From positions 1,483,990 to 1,547,989 of the forward strand of contig NC_067286.1 of NCBI RefSeq assembly GCF_020740795.1: DNA of 64,000 nt. Reading direction: 5' to 3'. Below the pieces are notes generated by a model, which made no database searches, was not told where the DNA came from, and was given only the letters and a program-made list of their open reading frames with translations. Within the stretch, counting starts at the first letter, position 1, and each line of letters starts with the position of its first letter. Shown here one piece after another: positions 1 through 24,914 of the stretch. The DNA comes from Apus apus (lineage: Eukaryota; Chordata; Aves; Apodiformes; Apodidae). The position numbers were made by a program, and so were the translations under genes.

Positions 1-10038
<10,038 letters not shown>

Positions 10039-10660
10039 CAGGATCCAGGATGATCCTTCCCTGGCCCCTTCCTCCACGTCGAGCAAGGGAATCTTCTCCC
10101 CACCTGCAGCTTTGGAGAACCGCCCCCAAGAACATCCACAATGGTGGCCCTTGCCTGAGGGGGAAGGAGTCTCTGAAGGGGGGAACCAGCTTGCTAGGGA
10201 TTTTGGGGGGGAGGGAGGGTGTTGCTCCATCACCACAGCATCTCCTGCTTGGATTCCCAAATTCCTTGGACTTGGCTGCTGCCCCAGGGCTGGGCTTTGC
10301 TGGTCGCTCTCCTCGGGTGAGCGACGCCCTCGCCTGGATTTGCTCTTCACTGTTGTCCTTTAGTATCTTTTATGGTTCCTTTTTGTTTGGCTTCTGATTT
10401 CGTTTTGGATTCTTCTCGATCCGTTGGGGGGAGGTTTTTTTGGGGAAGAGGAAACGAGGGCTGGAGGAGACATCCCAAGCTGAGGAGACTGTTTGGGCTC
10501 AGGTTTCTCACCCACCTGGGCAACGGAGCCGAGCAGGACAATGTGCTCCTCTCTCCCTCTCCATAGGATCCGTGGCTCACTCAGGGAGGGAAGTTCTGGG
10601 AAGCTCCATCAGTTGGTTGGTTTCTTGAGTTTTACCAAATAAAATAGTCCAAGAAGAAAA
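10039..10660 (+). other. DDB1: DDB1 3'UTR
   Basis: Non-coding sequence follows the TAG at 10036-10038. It runs to the polyadenylation signal AATAAA at 10638-10643. No repeat is visible in it. Confidence 0.85.
10638..10643 (+). terminator. DDB1 polyadenylation signal
   Basis: Canonical AATAAA about 600 bases after the DDB1 stop. It is followed by a GT-rich stretch (GTTTTGTCTC, about 10661-10670) that could serve as the downstream element. Confidence 0.8.
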
Positions 10661-12462
10661 GTTTTGTCTCCTGGTGCCCAGCTCCTCAGTGGGACCCTGC
10701 CCCTGGGGCCAGAGCCAGGCAGATCTGAGGAGCCTTTGACCTCCATCAAGCATCAATTAGCACTAACCAGGCTGGATTCTCCTGCTAATTAGCTACACCA
10801 GGGCCTGGGCTGGTGCTCCGTGGGAGGAGGAGCACCCTGAGGGTTCCTCTGGCTCTGCAGCCCCACACCCTCCATGGGGCAGCATTTCTCTTTCTCCTCC
10901 CCCTGACTCTGTGTCCCCTTTTCCCACCTGGATCCCACCCACCGTCCCTCACCCAACCCCATGAAGATCCAGTCCCATCCTGGGCAGGTTTTCCTCCAGA
11001 TCCTCCCTTCCCAAGAGGTGGGCAACATCCTGAAAGAGGAGCTGGTGCTGTGAAAGCATCATCTTAACATCTCTTGGCTTTTGGCAAGCCTTTTTTTTCC
11101 AGGAAGTGGCAGGGAGGAGGCTTTATTTGGAGATGTCTCAGCCCCGGGAGGACAGGGAGAAGTGGACTGTGATCCTTTCCTGCTGGTCACCAGGTTTTTA
11201 TGAGCTTGGTTGTTGGGGCTCCTCCACTTTCACTGTTGCTTCCCCTGGCTCCTCACCAGAACTGAGGGGTCCCAGGGAGGCCACCAACCTGCAGAGACCA
11301 ACACAGCTCCCATCCGTGCTCTCCTTCCCCCAGGAAAACTGGGAATGTTGGTGCTGGGGTGAGGCTGGCAGCCTCCCCTTGGGTTTTTTGGGTGCAAAAG
11401 GGGTTAGAAAGGGGGCAGGGCTGGGGGTTTATCCCATTTATCCCACTCTCAGCCACCTCCCCAAGCTAGGAGCAAACACCCAGAGGTAGGATCACATCAC
11501 CCCCCGTGCACAGGGGCTCCCTCAGCACCCCCAAACCGTGGCTGGGGGGGGGGTCCTGCATGTGCCCCTCCCTCAGCACCCTGAAACCCTGATTTCTGAG
11601 GATGATGAGGGGTAACCCCAACCCTTGGGTGAGGGTGTAGGTTTGGGGGAGGGGGCTCGGCAGGGCTGGGGGTGGGTCCCTCCTCAGCCAGGCTGCAGGA
11701 ATCACCCCCCCCTCCAGCTCTATCCCCCCCTCCGGGGTCAGCAGCTCCAGCCCTTTGCTCCCTGATGTCAATCATTTACCACCTACCTGTGACCTTGGCT
11801 CCAGCCCCCGGGGTGGGGTGGGGGGGGGTTGGCTTTTTTGGGGGGTGACCCCCGTGCCGGGGAGCTCTTCCCCCCGGCTTCACCCCAATGTCCCAGCTCC
11901 ACTTTGGCCCCTTTATCTGCTGCCTGGCTCCTCTTTGGTGGGTCCCAGCGCAGGGTTGGGAAAGCAGCCCAGTGCCGCCAGGAGGAGGAGAAGGAGGAGA
12001 AGAAGGAGGAGGGGTAGGGAGAGGCCAAGCCGGAGATTTGCCAGATGTGGGAAAGGAGAGGAGGGAGGGGAGGTGGGGGGGGGGGGGACGAGACACGCTT
12101 TTCACCGCTGCTTTTCCCCTCCTTGGGGACCCTTATTCCCTGTCCCAAACCAACCGCTCTTGCTGACCGAGACGCACCCACCGACCCAAGCTGAGCCAAC
12201 GTGGGGCGAGCATCCCTCTGCCCCCCAAATTGCCGGGCTAAAATGAACCGGGGGCTAAAAGCTTCTCTTGTTTTCATTCCCCCCCCCCCCCCCCTACTAC
12301 CCCACCCCTCCAACCTCCCGCTCTCTCCTTCCCTCCACCCCCCGCATTGTTCCCGGCTCGCCGGGCGGGAGGAGGAGCAGGGCCAAGGGCCAACATGCGG
12401 GCTGCTCCCCGGCGGGAAGGCAGGAATTGGGACCGTGCCCCGGGCTGGGGGAACCTCCTGTC
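10661..12462. other. DDB1-VWCE intergenic region and VWCE 5' flank
   Basis: No coding exon seen. The right half becomes very GC-rich, with G and C homopolymers (12066-12087, 12280-12294) and a GA-rich triplet tract (11981-12015). It probably holds the VWCE promoter and 5'UTR. No TATA box near the VWCE start is convincing. Confidence 0.6.
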
Positions 12463-15400
12463 ATGTTGGGCGAGCTGCTGCTCTTCCAGGTTGCCTGTGG
12501 ATCCTTCTTCTTCCCGGGCTGCCAGGGCAGGGTGTACCCCGGGAGGAAGAAACCGGCCAGCTTTGCCGTGGAGAGGTAGCCGGGTTTGCCTTCTTCTTTT
12601 CCTTCTCCTTGTCTCCGGCTACACCTGGGGACGGGGCCGGGGGGGCTGTGCGGGGCAGTGCCGTGCGGTGCCAGACCCGGGCTGCCCGCCCCTCCGCCTC
12701 TTCTTGGGGTTCTGGAGGGGCTGGCACCCCGCGGGACCCCCCCCTCTGCCCAGCGGCACCTCCTTCAGGTCGTGCTTCCTGCATCCCTGTCCTGCTCCCC
12801 GTGTCCTGCTCCCCTCATCCCTGTCCTGCTCCCCTCATCCATGTCCTGCTCCCCATGTCCATGTCCTGCTCCCCTCATCCCTGTCCTGCTCCCCATGTCC
12901 ATGTCCTGCTTCCCGCACCCGTGTCCTGCTCCCCGCATCCATCTGTTGCTTCCCACCTCCCTGTCCTCCTCCCCACATCCCTGTCCTGTTCCCCGTGTCC
13001 TGCCCGGGGACACCTCTCCCTGTCACCTCCTGCTGGGCTGTTGGGCTGAGCTGGGACACAATCCCCTCCCTCCATCCCACCTTGCTTTGGGGTCACACCT
13101 CACCCACCTTCACCCCATCCCCACCTCCACCCAGGAACGGGGTGACCGCGGGCACCTTGTGGCCTCTCCCCTGTGTCCCCTTTGACCCGAGGGGGCTCCC
13201 CGGGGCCCTTTGCTCCCTGTCCCGGGGCTCAGTGGCCTCAGCCCTCTCGTCCCCCGGCCCAGGCGCCGCGTGGGGCCCCACGTCTGCTTCTCAGCCTTCG
13301 GCAGCGGATGTTGTCCCGGCTGGATGCTGGCTCCGGGCAGCGGGCACTGCACCCTACGTGAGTGGGGGGGGGCTCTGGAGGGAGGTGTGGGGGGGCCCAG
13401 GTTGGTGGTGGTGGGGGCGGGGTGGTAAGGTCCTTGCCCTCCTGATGTCCTCCTGTCCCTCCCCTCCTCACAGCTCTTTGCTCCTTCGGCTGCGGCGGCG
13501 GCGTCTGCGTCGCTCCCAACCTCTGCTCCTGCCCGGATGGGGAGCGGGGCATCACCTGCCCAGGTACCCCCCGCTCCTGCTCACACCCAGAGTTGGGGGA
13601 CAAACCTCCCTCCCCCCCCCCCCCCCAAGGGTTTTCCTGGCAGGGGCACATTGCTCTTTGTCACCTCCCCAGCCCTGCTAGGGGTAGGGATGCTCCCGGG
13701 GCAGGTTGATCCTCTGGGGGGGGAGCGGGTGCTGGTGGTGGTGGGGGGGTGCTGGTACCCCACCAACCCCCTCCCCATCTTTCAGAGCCCCCGGGGACGT
13801 GTGGGGAGTACGGCTGCGACCTCTCCTGCAACCACGGCGGGTGCCAGGAGGTGGCCCGTGTCTGTCCCCTCGGCTTCTCCATGGCGGAGACGCCCCACGG
13901 CGTCCGCTGCACCGGTGAGCCAGAATGGGGGGGGTGGGGAGGGTCCCGCTGGGATATGGGGGGGGAGGGAAATCCCGGTGCTTCCCCCTCTGCCCAGATC
14001 TCCATCTGTCCCCTGTCACCCCCAGACATCGACGAGTGCCTGAGCGCTGCCTGCGAGGGTCCCTGCGTCAACACCGAGGGGGGGGTTTGTCTGCGAGTGC
14101 GGCCCCGGGATGCAGCTGGCTGCCGACCGCCACAGCTGCCAGGGTATGGGGGGCCGGGCTGGGGGGCAAATGGGGGGAGGGGGGGGTGGGGGGTGCTCCT
14201 GAGCCTTTGTGCCCCCCCCCCCAGACACGGACGAGTGCCTGGCCACGCCGTGCCAGCACCGCTGCAAGAACAGCCTGGGCAGTTACCGCTGCTCCTGCCG
14301 GCCCGGGTACCACCTCCACGGGAACCGACACTCCTGCCTGGGTGAGACCCCCCCCCGTCCTGCCCCCCCAGACCTGGGGATGGGACACACACACACAGCT
14401 CGGTGCTGCGGGCTCCTCCTTGAGCTGCGCCCCCGAGGTTTGGAGCCCGCTGACAAGTCACTTTGTCCCCAAGATGTCAACGAGTGCTGGTGGCCAGGGG
14501 AGCGCCGGGCCTGCCAGCACGGCTGCCACAACACCCCGGGCAGCTTCCTCTGCTCCTGCCGCCCCGGGTACCGGCTCCGCCCCGACAGGGTCTCCTGTGA
14601 AGGTATCCGGGCTGGGAGAGGGGGGGTGGGATCATGGAATGGGCTGGGCTGAAGGGACCTTAAAGGTGATCCAGTCCCACCCCCTGCATGGGCAGGGACA
14701 CCTCCCACCAGCCCAGGCTGCTCCCAGCCCCATCCAACCTGCCCTTCAACACTGCCAGGGATGGGGCAGCCACAGCTTCCCTGTCCCCCCCGGGATGTTC
14801 CCAGCTCCCTGCCTGCCCCACATGACTCCTGTTCCTTCCTTTCCTCCCAGGCTATCCCAAATCCATCCTGGCTCCATCGCCCATCCTACAGTCCCTGCAG
14901 CATCCGCCCACCCTCGTCCTGCTCCCGCCCAGCTCCGGAGGGTCCCTCCTGCTCCCCAGGGGTTCCCCCTCATCCCACCTCCCCGCCGCAGCTCCGGGTA
15001 CCCAGCTCCCTCCCTCCGAGCTGTCCCCGGCCACCGAGCTGTCCCCACACCCCGTGGGAGCCCCTGGTACCTCCCCCCCATCAGCCCCTCGCTGTTGGTA
15101 CCGGGGGGTCCCCCGGGAGCCCGGTGCTCACTGGATGGAGCCTGGGGGGTGCCGGAGCTGCTCCTGCCAGGTGAGCCCCCCAATCCCACCCTCCCTATGC
15201 TTCCTCCCAGCCCCAGGTGGGGGCTGAGCCCACTTGTCCCCTTGCAGGGGGGACGAGTGCTCTGCAAAGCCACCAGCTGCCCCGTCACCTGCTCCCACCC
15301 CCTGCCCGCCCCGGCCGGGGGCTGCTGCCCCAGCTGTGCAGGTGATCCCTGTCTTCCCCCCCACACCCAGCCCCACTGCTCGGGGTGGCCCCCCCTGACC

Positions 15401-18400
15401 CCTCTGTCCCCTCCCAGGGTGCCTGCACGAGGGGGTGGCCCGTGCTGAGGGTGATGTTTTCTCCCCATCCGATGGGAATTGCACCGTCTGCATCTGCCTG
15501 GTGAGCCCGGGGAGGGGGGGGATGGGGATGGGAACATCCTCCCCCAGCTCAGCCATCCCGGAGCGGGGTGCCCTGGAGGAATGGGGGGGGTGTGACACCC
15601 CCATGTTGTCCCCCCATGGTGAAGGGTCTCACTGTCCCTTGGCTGCCCCCTGCTCTCCTCCACAGGCTGGGAATGTTTCCTGCATCTCCCCCGAGTGCCC
15701 CCCAGGCTCTTGCCCCAGCCCCTCGGCAGCTGACTGCTGCTCCTGCCAGCCAGGTGGGTACCCCAGGACCCCCATCCCGTGGGGCAGGGGGACCCCAGGG
15801 CTCTCTGCTGGGGATGGGGGGGTGGATAGTTCCGGGTGGGGGTTCACCAGGAGACCTCTCTCCTCCCCAGCAAGGTGCATTTTTCGGGGCCACACGTACC
15901 CACACGGTGCCCGGTTCAGCCTGGATGGGGACGACTGCACCACCTGTGTCTGCAGGGTAGGTCTTGGGGGTCCCCAGGGATTGGGGGGGGGATCCCCAGG
16001 CATGGGGGGATCCCCAGGGATGAAGCGTTCACAGGGATGGATAGTCCCTCAGGATGGGGGATCCCCAGGGACACAGGATCTCTTGGGATGGAGGGTCCCC
16101 AAGGATGTGGGGTCCCCAGAGATGTGGGGTACCCAGGGACTGGGGACCCCTAGGGATGTGGGGTTCCCAGGGGTATGGGGTCCCCAGAGATGTGGGGTAC
16201 CCAGGGACTGGGGACCCCTAGGGATGTGGGGTCCCCAGGGGTGTGGGAACCCCAGGGGTGTGGGGTCCCCAAGGATGCTCCAGGGCTTCCATGTCCCATC
16301 CTGCTTGGGCAGCTCCAGCCTCTGCTGGGGGCTGAGGCAGAGTGGGTGGGCACGGGGGTGCAGAGCCAGTGGGTGACATGTCCCCTTGTCCCCAGGGTGG
16401 TGAGGTGGAGTGCTCCTTTGCCCCCTGCCCCGTGCTGGACTGTCCCCAGCACCAGCAGCACCTGGGCCCAGGGCAGTGCTGCTTCACCTGCAGGGACCCC
16501 CCGGCCCCCGCCGGTGAGACCACGTGGGGGGCACCTGGGGACAGGATGGGGGGGGACAGCTGGGAACAAGGAGAGTGGGGGATCGGGGGGACAGGATGTT
16601 GGGGACACCTGGGGATGGAGAGGGTGGGACGTAGGGGACATTAGAGGAAGGGGAGGGTGGGATGTGGCAGATGCCCAGGGACAGGGAGGATGGGAGGGGG
16701 GGGCGAGGGAGAGTGGGATTTTTGGGGTGGGGGGGGGACAGGATGTGGGAGATGCCTGGGGACAGGGAGGGTGGGATTGCGGGGGACAGTGAGGACAGGG
16801 TGTCAGGAACATCTAGGGATGGGCAGGAAGGGATGGGGGGGACACTTGGGGATGGGGAGGGTGGGAGGCTGGGAATACCTGGGCACAGGGAGGGTGGGAT
16901 GTGAGGGACAGCTGGGGACAAGGAAGACAGGATGTTTGGTGACACCTGGGGACAGGGAAAGGGGGGGGGGGGAGATGGATGTGGGGGTGCACAGGGACTG
17001 GGGTTGCACAGGGGGTGCAGGTGGGGAGTGGGCACAGGACGGGAACCAGCTGGGGTGGAGGGGAACCCACCGGGGGGGTGCTGGAGGGTGATGGGCTGGG
17101 GGTGCCTGCCTCCCCCTGTCCCCCCACCCCAGGTTTGTCCCCCCACCCCAGGTTGCTTGGTGGATGACAACGGGGTGGAGTTTCCCATTGGACAGATCTG
17201 GTCTCCGGGCGATCCCTGTGAGTTATGCATCTGCCAGGTGAATGAGAACCTGCTCTGCTTCACCCCCCCTTCCTGCCCCCCCCTCCCTCATCCCCCGCCT
17301 CGGGCTGCTTGTGGACACCTTCCTCAGCAGCTCCTTGGCCTTTCACCCGGAGGGTTGGAGGTAGCCCAAGGTCTCTGTCAAGTGCTTCATCCCTGCAGGC
17401 AGATGGTTCCGTGAGCTGCAAGAGGACGGATTGTCTGGAGACTTGTCCCTACCCCATCCGCATCCCCGGGCAGTGCTGCCCCGACTGCTCAGCAGGTGAT
17501 GGCTGCTGTCCCCTCCCCGTCCCCTCTGCCCACAGAGGGGGGTCTCCAAACCACTTGGGGGACCACCAGCTGCCCCTCCCCACAGGCTGCACCTACATGG
17601 GTAGGATCTTCTACAACAACGAGACCTTCCCCTCTGTCCTGGACCCTTGTCTCAGCTGCATCTGCCTGGTGAGGGCTGCGCTGGGACCCCCCCCCTAGTT
17701 GGTTACCCCCTCCTCTATTTTTTCCCCAGCCCACCCTGGTGGGTGCTAAGGTGTGTGTCCTGTCTCACAGCTGGGCTCAGTGGCCTGTTCCCCCGTGGAC
17801 TGTGCCATCTTCTGCACCTACCCCTTCCACCCCGAGGGCGAGTGCTGCCCCGTCTGCAAGGGTAAGAGCCAAGGGGATGGGAACAGAAGGGACAACTGGC
17901 CACCAGCAACTGGCCACTTCTACACCACCAGCTCACCACTGGGGGAACAACTGGCCACCCAGCAGCAGGTAGTGCTGTGGGCAACCTTGGATTGTTCCAA
18001 GGAACCTGTGGAGGCACCAGGGAGTGTGTGGGTGACCCCGTTGGCAGCAGCAACCATTCACACCGGGGCAGAGGCAGCTCAGACGTGGGACACGAACCAG
18101 TCCTGATGAGCTAAAGGTGACACCAACAAAGGTGTCACCAGCAGCTCGTTTTGGCCTTAACTTCCCTTTTTTAAAACTGGCTTCTGATGGTTTCCAAGCC
18201 CAAGTGTTTGACATCACCCTCAGGACATGTTTTTGAGGAGGGTTTGTATTTGCAGGCCTTTAAACATCACTTTTAAAACCTGCTTGGATGGGTTTTTAAT
18301 GGCACTTGTTTAACAACCCTTTTAGAAAATATCTCAGGCTTGACTGAGGCCCCATTACCTCACGGTTAATGATTCATTTCTCACCTCTGAGCTGCCTTTC

Positions 18401-19579
18401 TCTCCTTAATCTGTGGTTCCTGGGCTTTGATGGAGTCACCTTTATCCCCTCCTTAATTCCCTGGGTGACAGTTTCCTTGCAAAAAAAACCCCCACAATCC
18501 AAGAACCCTGAGCAGAGCCACCTGCTCCCCCAGCTTCTGAGGTGGCCAGTTGGTGGCAACCAGTTAGTGGCGGCCAGTTGGTGGTGGCCAGTTGTCCTAG
18601 CCCCAAACCAGGGTGGTGGGGAGCAGGGGGTGCCCTCTCCTGCCTGGTGACCCCCCTCCCCTCCATGCTCTGAGAACTGCCTGCCCCCCCCCCCAGACTG
18701 CAATTACCAGGGCAGGAAGGTGGGGAACGGCCAGACCTTCACCCCCGAGGGCCAGCCCTGCACCCGCTGCACGTGCCAGGTGAGGAGGGTCACCCTGGGG
18801 TGGCCCCTGTGGGTGGTAGAGGGGACCAGGGAAGGGGACAGCAGGGCTGGCTCACCCCAACCTTCCCCCCCTTCCCCCCACCACCCCTGGGTGGCAGCTC
18901 GGGGAGGTGAGCTGTGAGAAGAGGCTGTGTCCCCTGTCCTGTGCCGAGCCGGCCGCCCTGCCCTCCTGCTGCCCACCCTGCCAAGGTAACGGGGGGTGCC
19001 CGGGCTCTGGGGTGCTGGTGGCAGGGTCTGCTTTGTGTCCCCACTCCCGGCTTGGGGACCCGGCCAGGCTGCAGCACCCCAGGGGTGGGGGGTTGGGTTG
19101 GGTGCCCCCCATCCCTGGCTCCCAGGGGGAGGTGGGTGCTAACCAAAAGCTTCTCTCCGTTAGCCACGGACGTCCGGCTCCCCCTGCAGAGCACTGACCT
19201 GTCCCTGTCCCCCTCCCCAGCCCACGAGGACACCCCCCCTGACACCCCACACCCCAGCCCCCCCCCCACATCGACCCGGCCCTCCCGGCACCGACTGGCC
19301 CTGCTCCTGCTCCCCAACACAGCCCCCCTGGGCAGCTCTCTGGGAAGTGCCAGGGCTGGGGAGCACCCCCCGAGCACACTGAGCCCCCCCGGGCACCCAT
19401 CGGCAGCTGCTCTGCCCCCCCGGCACCCCCCCCGAGCCCACAGCCCCCCCAGCTCCCACAGGGTCGAGCCCCAAGGTGCAGGGAGCCCCCGGGGATGCCG
19501 ACCCCTCTGCCATAGGGCACGTGGCTCCCTAGGGCAGGAGGAGGATGAAGAGGAGGAGGATGAAGAAGGAGGAGGATGA
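12463..19579 (+). CDS. VWCE: VWCE, von Willebrand factor C and EGF domain-containing protein
   Basis: Secreted protein with EGF-like and VWC modules, about 840 residues (human 955). Exons: 12463-12575, 13263-13357, 13474-13563, 13786-13914, 14026-14143, 14225-14341, 14474-14602, 14851-15170, 15248-15341, 15418-15500, 15666-15753, 15871-15956, 16396-16513, 17152-17237, 17399-17495, 17586-17668, 17771-17861, 18697-18779, 18898-18985, 19164-19579. Exon 1 encodes a hydrophobic signal peptide ([17 protein letters not shown]). Then come a Cys-rich EMI/EGF-like part, three calcium-binding EGFs opening DIDEC, DTDEC and DVNEC, a Pro/Ser linker, six VWC domains (two exons each, phases alternating 1-0-1), and a Pro-rich tail ending in an acidic run. 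The first EGF exon carries one base too many in a G run (14078-14085), so the deposited sequence does not read through in one frame. The acceptor of the last exon (TAG, 19161-19163) is the least certain junction. Confidence 0.95.
12775..13010. repeat. ~20-bp minisatellite, VWCE intron 1
   Basis: About eleven imperfect copies of CCCCTCATCCCTGTCCTGCT and variants with ATGTCCATG. The strand asymmetry (C/T-rich on plus) is complete through the block. Confidence 0.92.
14630..14815 (-). mobile_element. CR1 3'-end fragment, VWCE intron 7
   Basis: Antisense CR1 tail: ATCATGGAATGGGCTGG then AGGGACCTTAAAGGTGATCC, then the CACCAGCCCAGGCTGCTCCC and CCCTTCAACACTGCCAGGGA segments shared with the copies near 24915, 30190 and 34498. 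It lies directly before the exon at 14851. Confidence 0.88.
15960..16290. repeat. GGATGTGGGGTCCCCAG-type minisatellite, VWCE intron 12
   Basis: Roughly 17-bp units built on GGATGTGGGGTCCCCAG. A higher-order unit of about 68 bp is repeated: GGTCCCCAGAGATGTGGGGT occurs at 16111 and again at 16179. Confidence 0.88.
16550..17090. repeat. G-rich degenerate minisatellite, VWCE intron 13
   Basis: Repeated GGGACAGG(A)TGTGGGGGACA, CCTGGGGATGGGGAGGGTGG modules of about 40 bp. G runs are all on the plus strand. No exon lies inside. Confidence 0.82.
17890..18600. repeat. Imperfect inverted repeat enclosing AT-rich core, VWCE intron 17
   Basis: The left arm near 17890-17955 contains GGACAACTGGCCACCAGCAA and a second AACTGGCCACC. 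The right arm (18537-18597) is their reverse complement with a few mismatches. Between them lies about 570 bases of AT-richer sequence, unlike the other VWCE introns, with a small perfect palindrome GGTGACACC-AACAAA-GGTGTCACC at 18116-18139. It could be a non-autonomous DNA transposon or a structured intron; no transposase is present. Confidence 0.55.
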
Positions 19580-20090
19580 AGAAAGAGGAGGAGGGGGATG
19601 AGTGGGGGGGCTGTAGGACCAGCAGGTCTGGCCCACCAGGCCCCCCCCGGGGGAGGGGTGGGTGGCTGGGGAGGAGGTGCCAAGCAGACTGGGTGGGCAA
19701 CAGCATTCCTGCTCCCATGGGTGCATCCCCACTCCCAGGGGGGCATCCCCACTCCCACGGGTGTTTCCCTGCTCCCATGGGTGCACGGACACCACCTCTC
19801 TCTGGGGCAGAGGCCACGTTGTCCCCCTCTGCCCTGGGGTGCCAGGGTCCCCCCAGCCCCTCACACCCCACTGCAGCAGGACTGTGGGGCAGGACCACCA
19901 CCCACCACCCCCCCCTCGCCCCTCCCCAGCTCTCAGGGTGCAGGATGTGGGGCTGGGAGACAATCCTGGGGTGCCCTGTGCCACCCACCTCCCCCCCCTC
20001 CCCCCTCCCCACTCCAGCACCCACCCCTGGGGTGGGGAGGGGGTGAGTTGCCCTCCCTGCCACCAATAAAGTCACCCTGGTATTTACGCC
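19580..20090 (+). other. VWCE: VWCE 3'UTR
   Basis: GA-rich then C-rich untranslated sequence from the TGA at 19577-19579 to the polyadenylation signal at 20065-20070. Confidence 0.8.
20065..20070 (+). terminator. VWCE polyadenylation signal
   Basis: AATAAA about 490 bases after the stop. It is the last such signal before the convergent pepsinogen gene. Confidence 0.8.
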
Positions 20091-20430
20091 CCGTCCCCCT
20101 GCTCCTGCTTGCACCCTCCGGGGGGACATTCCCTGGGGGTTGGGGTGTGCAGCACCCCCCCAGGGTGACAAGGACAGCGTCAGAGGTGCCATCCTGATCC
20201 CCTGTGGTCCCCACACCTTCCCCAGCCCACCTGGCCACCGCCACCTCACGGTGTGCCCTGCTGGTGCCCCGGGGACAGAAAGAGGTGTCCCTGGGACACC
20301 TGCTTCGGCACAGGGTGACACGGAGACACAGCCAAGCAGTGGCCACCCCAATGTCCCTGCCTGGGGACACAGTGACAGCACTAGGGTGGCCAAGCCAGCC
20401 CTTCCCAGAGAATCGTGGCACAGAGGGGGC
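20091..20430. other. Spacer between convergent VWCE and pepsinogen 3' ends
   Basis: About 340 bases with no ORF, repeat or conserved feature that I recognise. Confidence 0.5.
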
Positions 20431-20441
20431 TTCTCCACAGC

Positions 20442-20447
20442 TTTATT
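20442..20447 (-). terminator. Pepsinogen polyadenylation signal
   Basis: TTTATT on plus reads AATAAA on minus, about 130 bases after the pepsinogen stop. VWCE and pepsinogen transcripts therefore end tail to tail about 350 bases apart. Confidence 0.75.
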
Positions 20448-20577
20448 GTGCTCCACGGTGGCCACGGCAGGAGGGGACGGGAGCGCTGGGCGAGGGCCAG
20501 CCCTGCCAGCCACCAGGGTGGGGACACCAGGGCAGCGGGACACGCTGCCTGGCCCTGTCCCCAGCAGGGAGACAAGC

Positions 20578-23621
<3,044 letters not shown>

Positions 23622-23682
23622 GGTGGCTGGTGACAGCAGAAAGGGAGAGGCCAGGTATGGCAGCAGGTCCCAGCCCAGCTCC

Positions 23683-23745
23683 TTATATCCCAAGCAGGGA
23701 TGTTTGGCCAGATAAGAAAGGCAAACGGCTCCCTGGGGAGTTATC
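23683..23745 (-). promoter_or_regulatory. Pepsinogen core promoter: TATA box and GATA motifs
   Basis: On the minus strand ATATAA (23688-23683) lies about 62 bases before the ATG, which suits a TATA box with a short 5'UTR. Upstream are GATAAG on plus (23711-23716) and GATAA on minus (23745-23741). GATA factors are known regulators of gastric genes. The promoter reading is inference from motifs and spacing. Confidence 0.65.
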
Positions 23746-24689
23746 ACAACGTCCTCAAGGGAGACAGGGTGGGGGGAATGTCAGGCTGAGGGTTCTCCAG
23801 CCTCCCCCAGGGTCAAATGCCACGACCCTCCTGGGCATGCCTGAGCACCCTTCCAGTTCCTCCCAGTCCCAGCTGGGAGGCACTGAGGGATGCTGGGGAG
23901 GGGGACACGAACCTGGCTGTGGCCATTTCTCAGGGGAGCTGCAGACCAAAGGGTCCTGGGGCTCCTCAGGACCATCCTTGTCCCACTGCCAGGAGCTCCT
24001 GCCTGGAGGGGTTTGTCAGGGACCACCCATCTTTGGGGTCCCCTCATCCCCCCCGCCCCCAGCCCTTTGCTGGAGGGTTAGATCAGGGCTGCTTGTGGAA
24101 TTGGGACCAGCTGGGGAGAGGGGAGGAGGAGCTGGTTGAACAATGGCAAGGTCAAGAGGGATCTGGCCCTGGACCAGGTGTCTTGGCCTTCATCATGACA
24201 CCATGTGTGTGAGATGTGGCTGCTGGCGTGGTCACTTTGTCCTGAGCTTGGGGACAAAGCCAGACCCTGCGTTGAGGAGCTGGGGAGCAGCCTGCCCAGA
24301 GGCACCACCCGGGCTGGAGTTGGCTTCCCCCCTCCATCCCACCTTCAACCCAGCTCTGAATGATAAAAGAATTGAGGGCAGGTGCCACACTGCACCTGGG
24401 GAATGAGATGGAGAAGAACCTGGTAGATCTGGTGGATCTGATGGTTGGAAGAAAAGGGATGAAACATCTGATTCTCCCTGAGCTGAAGGAAAGGGGGATG
24501 GCAGCAGTTTGGGGGTAGGGATCTGGAAAGGAGAAGGTCTTGGCTGATCCCCAGAATGGAAAATCTGGAGCTGGCAGGAAGCCACAGCTTGAAAACCTCC
24601 TGTGGAGCCTTGGGATCGTGTTCCTCACCAGCCTGGTGAGCCAGTCAGTGCCTGCAGGTGGCTGTAAGTGACAAACAGACCAGAGATGA

Positions 24690-24862
24690 GAGCTGAGCTG
24701 AGCTGAGCAGGACAAAGCAGAGATGATCTGAGCTGAGCAGGACAGAGCTGAGCTGAGCTGAGCTGATCTGAGCTGAGCTGAGCAGGACAAAGCAGAGATG
24801 ATCTGAGCTGAGCAAGACAGAGCTGAGCTGAGCTGAGCTGAGCTGAGCAGGACAGAGCTGAG
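24690..24862. repeat. GAGCT-rich tandem array
   Basis: Runs of GAGCTGAGCT interspersed with GAGCAGGACAAAGCAGAGAT and GATCT variants. The larger unit GAGCAGGACAAAGCAGAGAT occurs twice, about 70 bases apart. The pentamer resembles mammalian immunoglobulin switch repeats, but no immunoglobulin gene is near. Confidence 0.9.
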
Positions 24863-24914
24863 CTTCCCCAGCTCTGCATGAGCCCAGCAGCACATTTGGA
24901 TGAGAAAACAGAGT

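Noticed and set aside
12347-13681. Plus-strand open frame of 444 codons over VWCE exon 1, intron 1 and exon 2
   Set aside because: It runs through the intron 1 minisatellite in a frame that does not match VWCE. It is open only because of C/T-rich low complexity.
24690-24862. A true immunoglobulin switch region
   Set aside because: No constant-region exon is nearby, the array is only about 170 bases, and the flanking genes are unrelated. Kept only as a motif-level curiosity.
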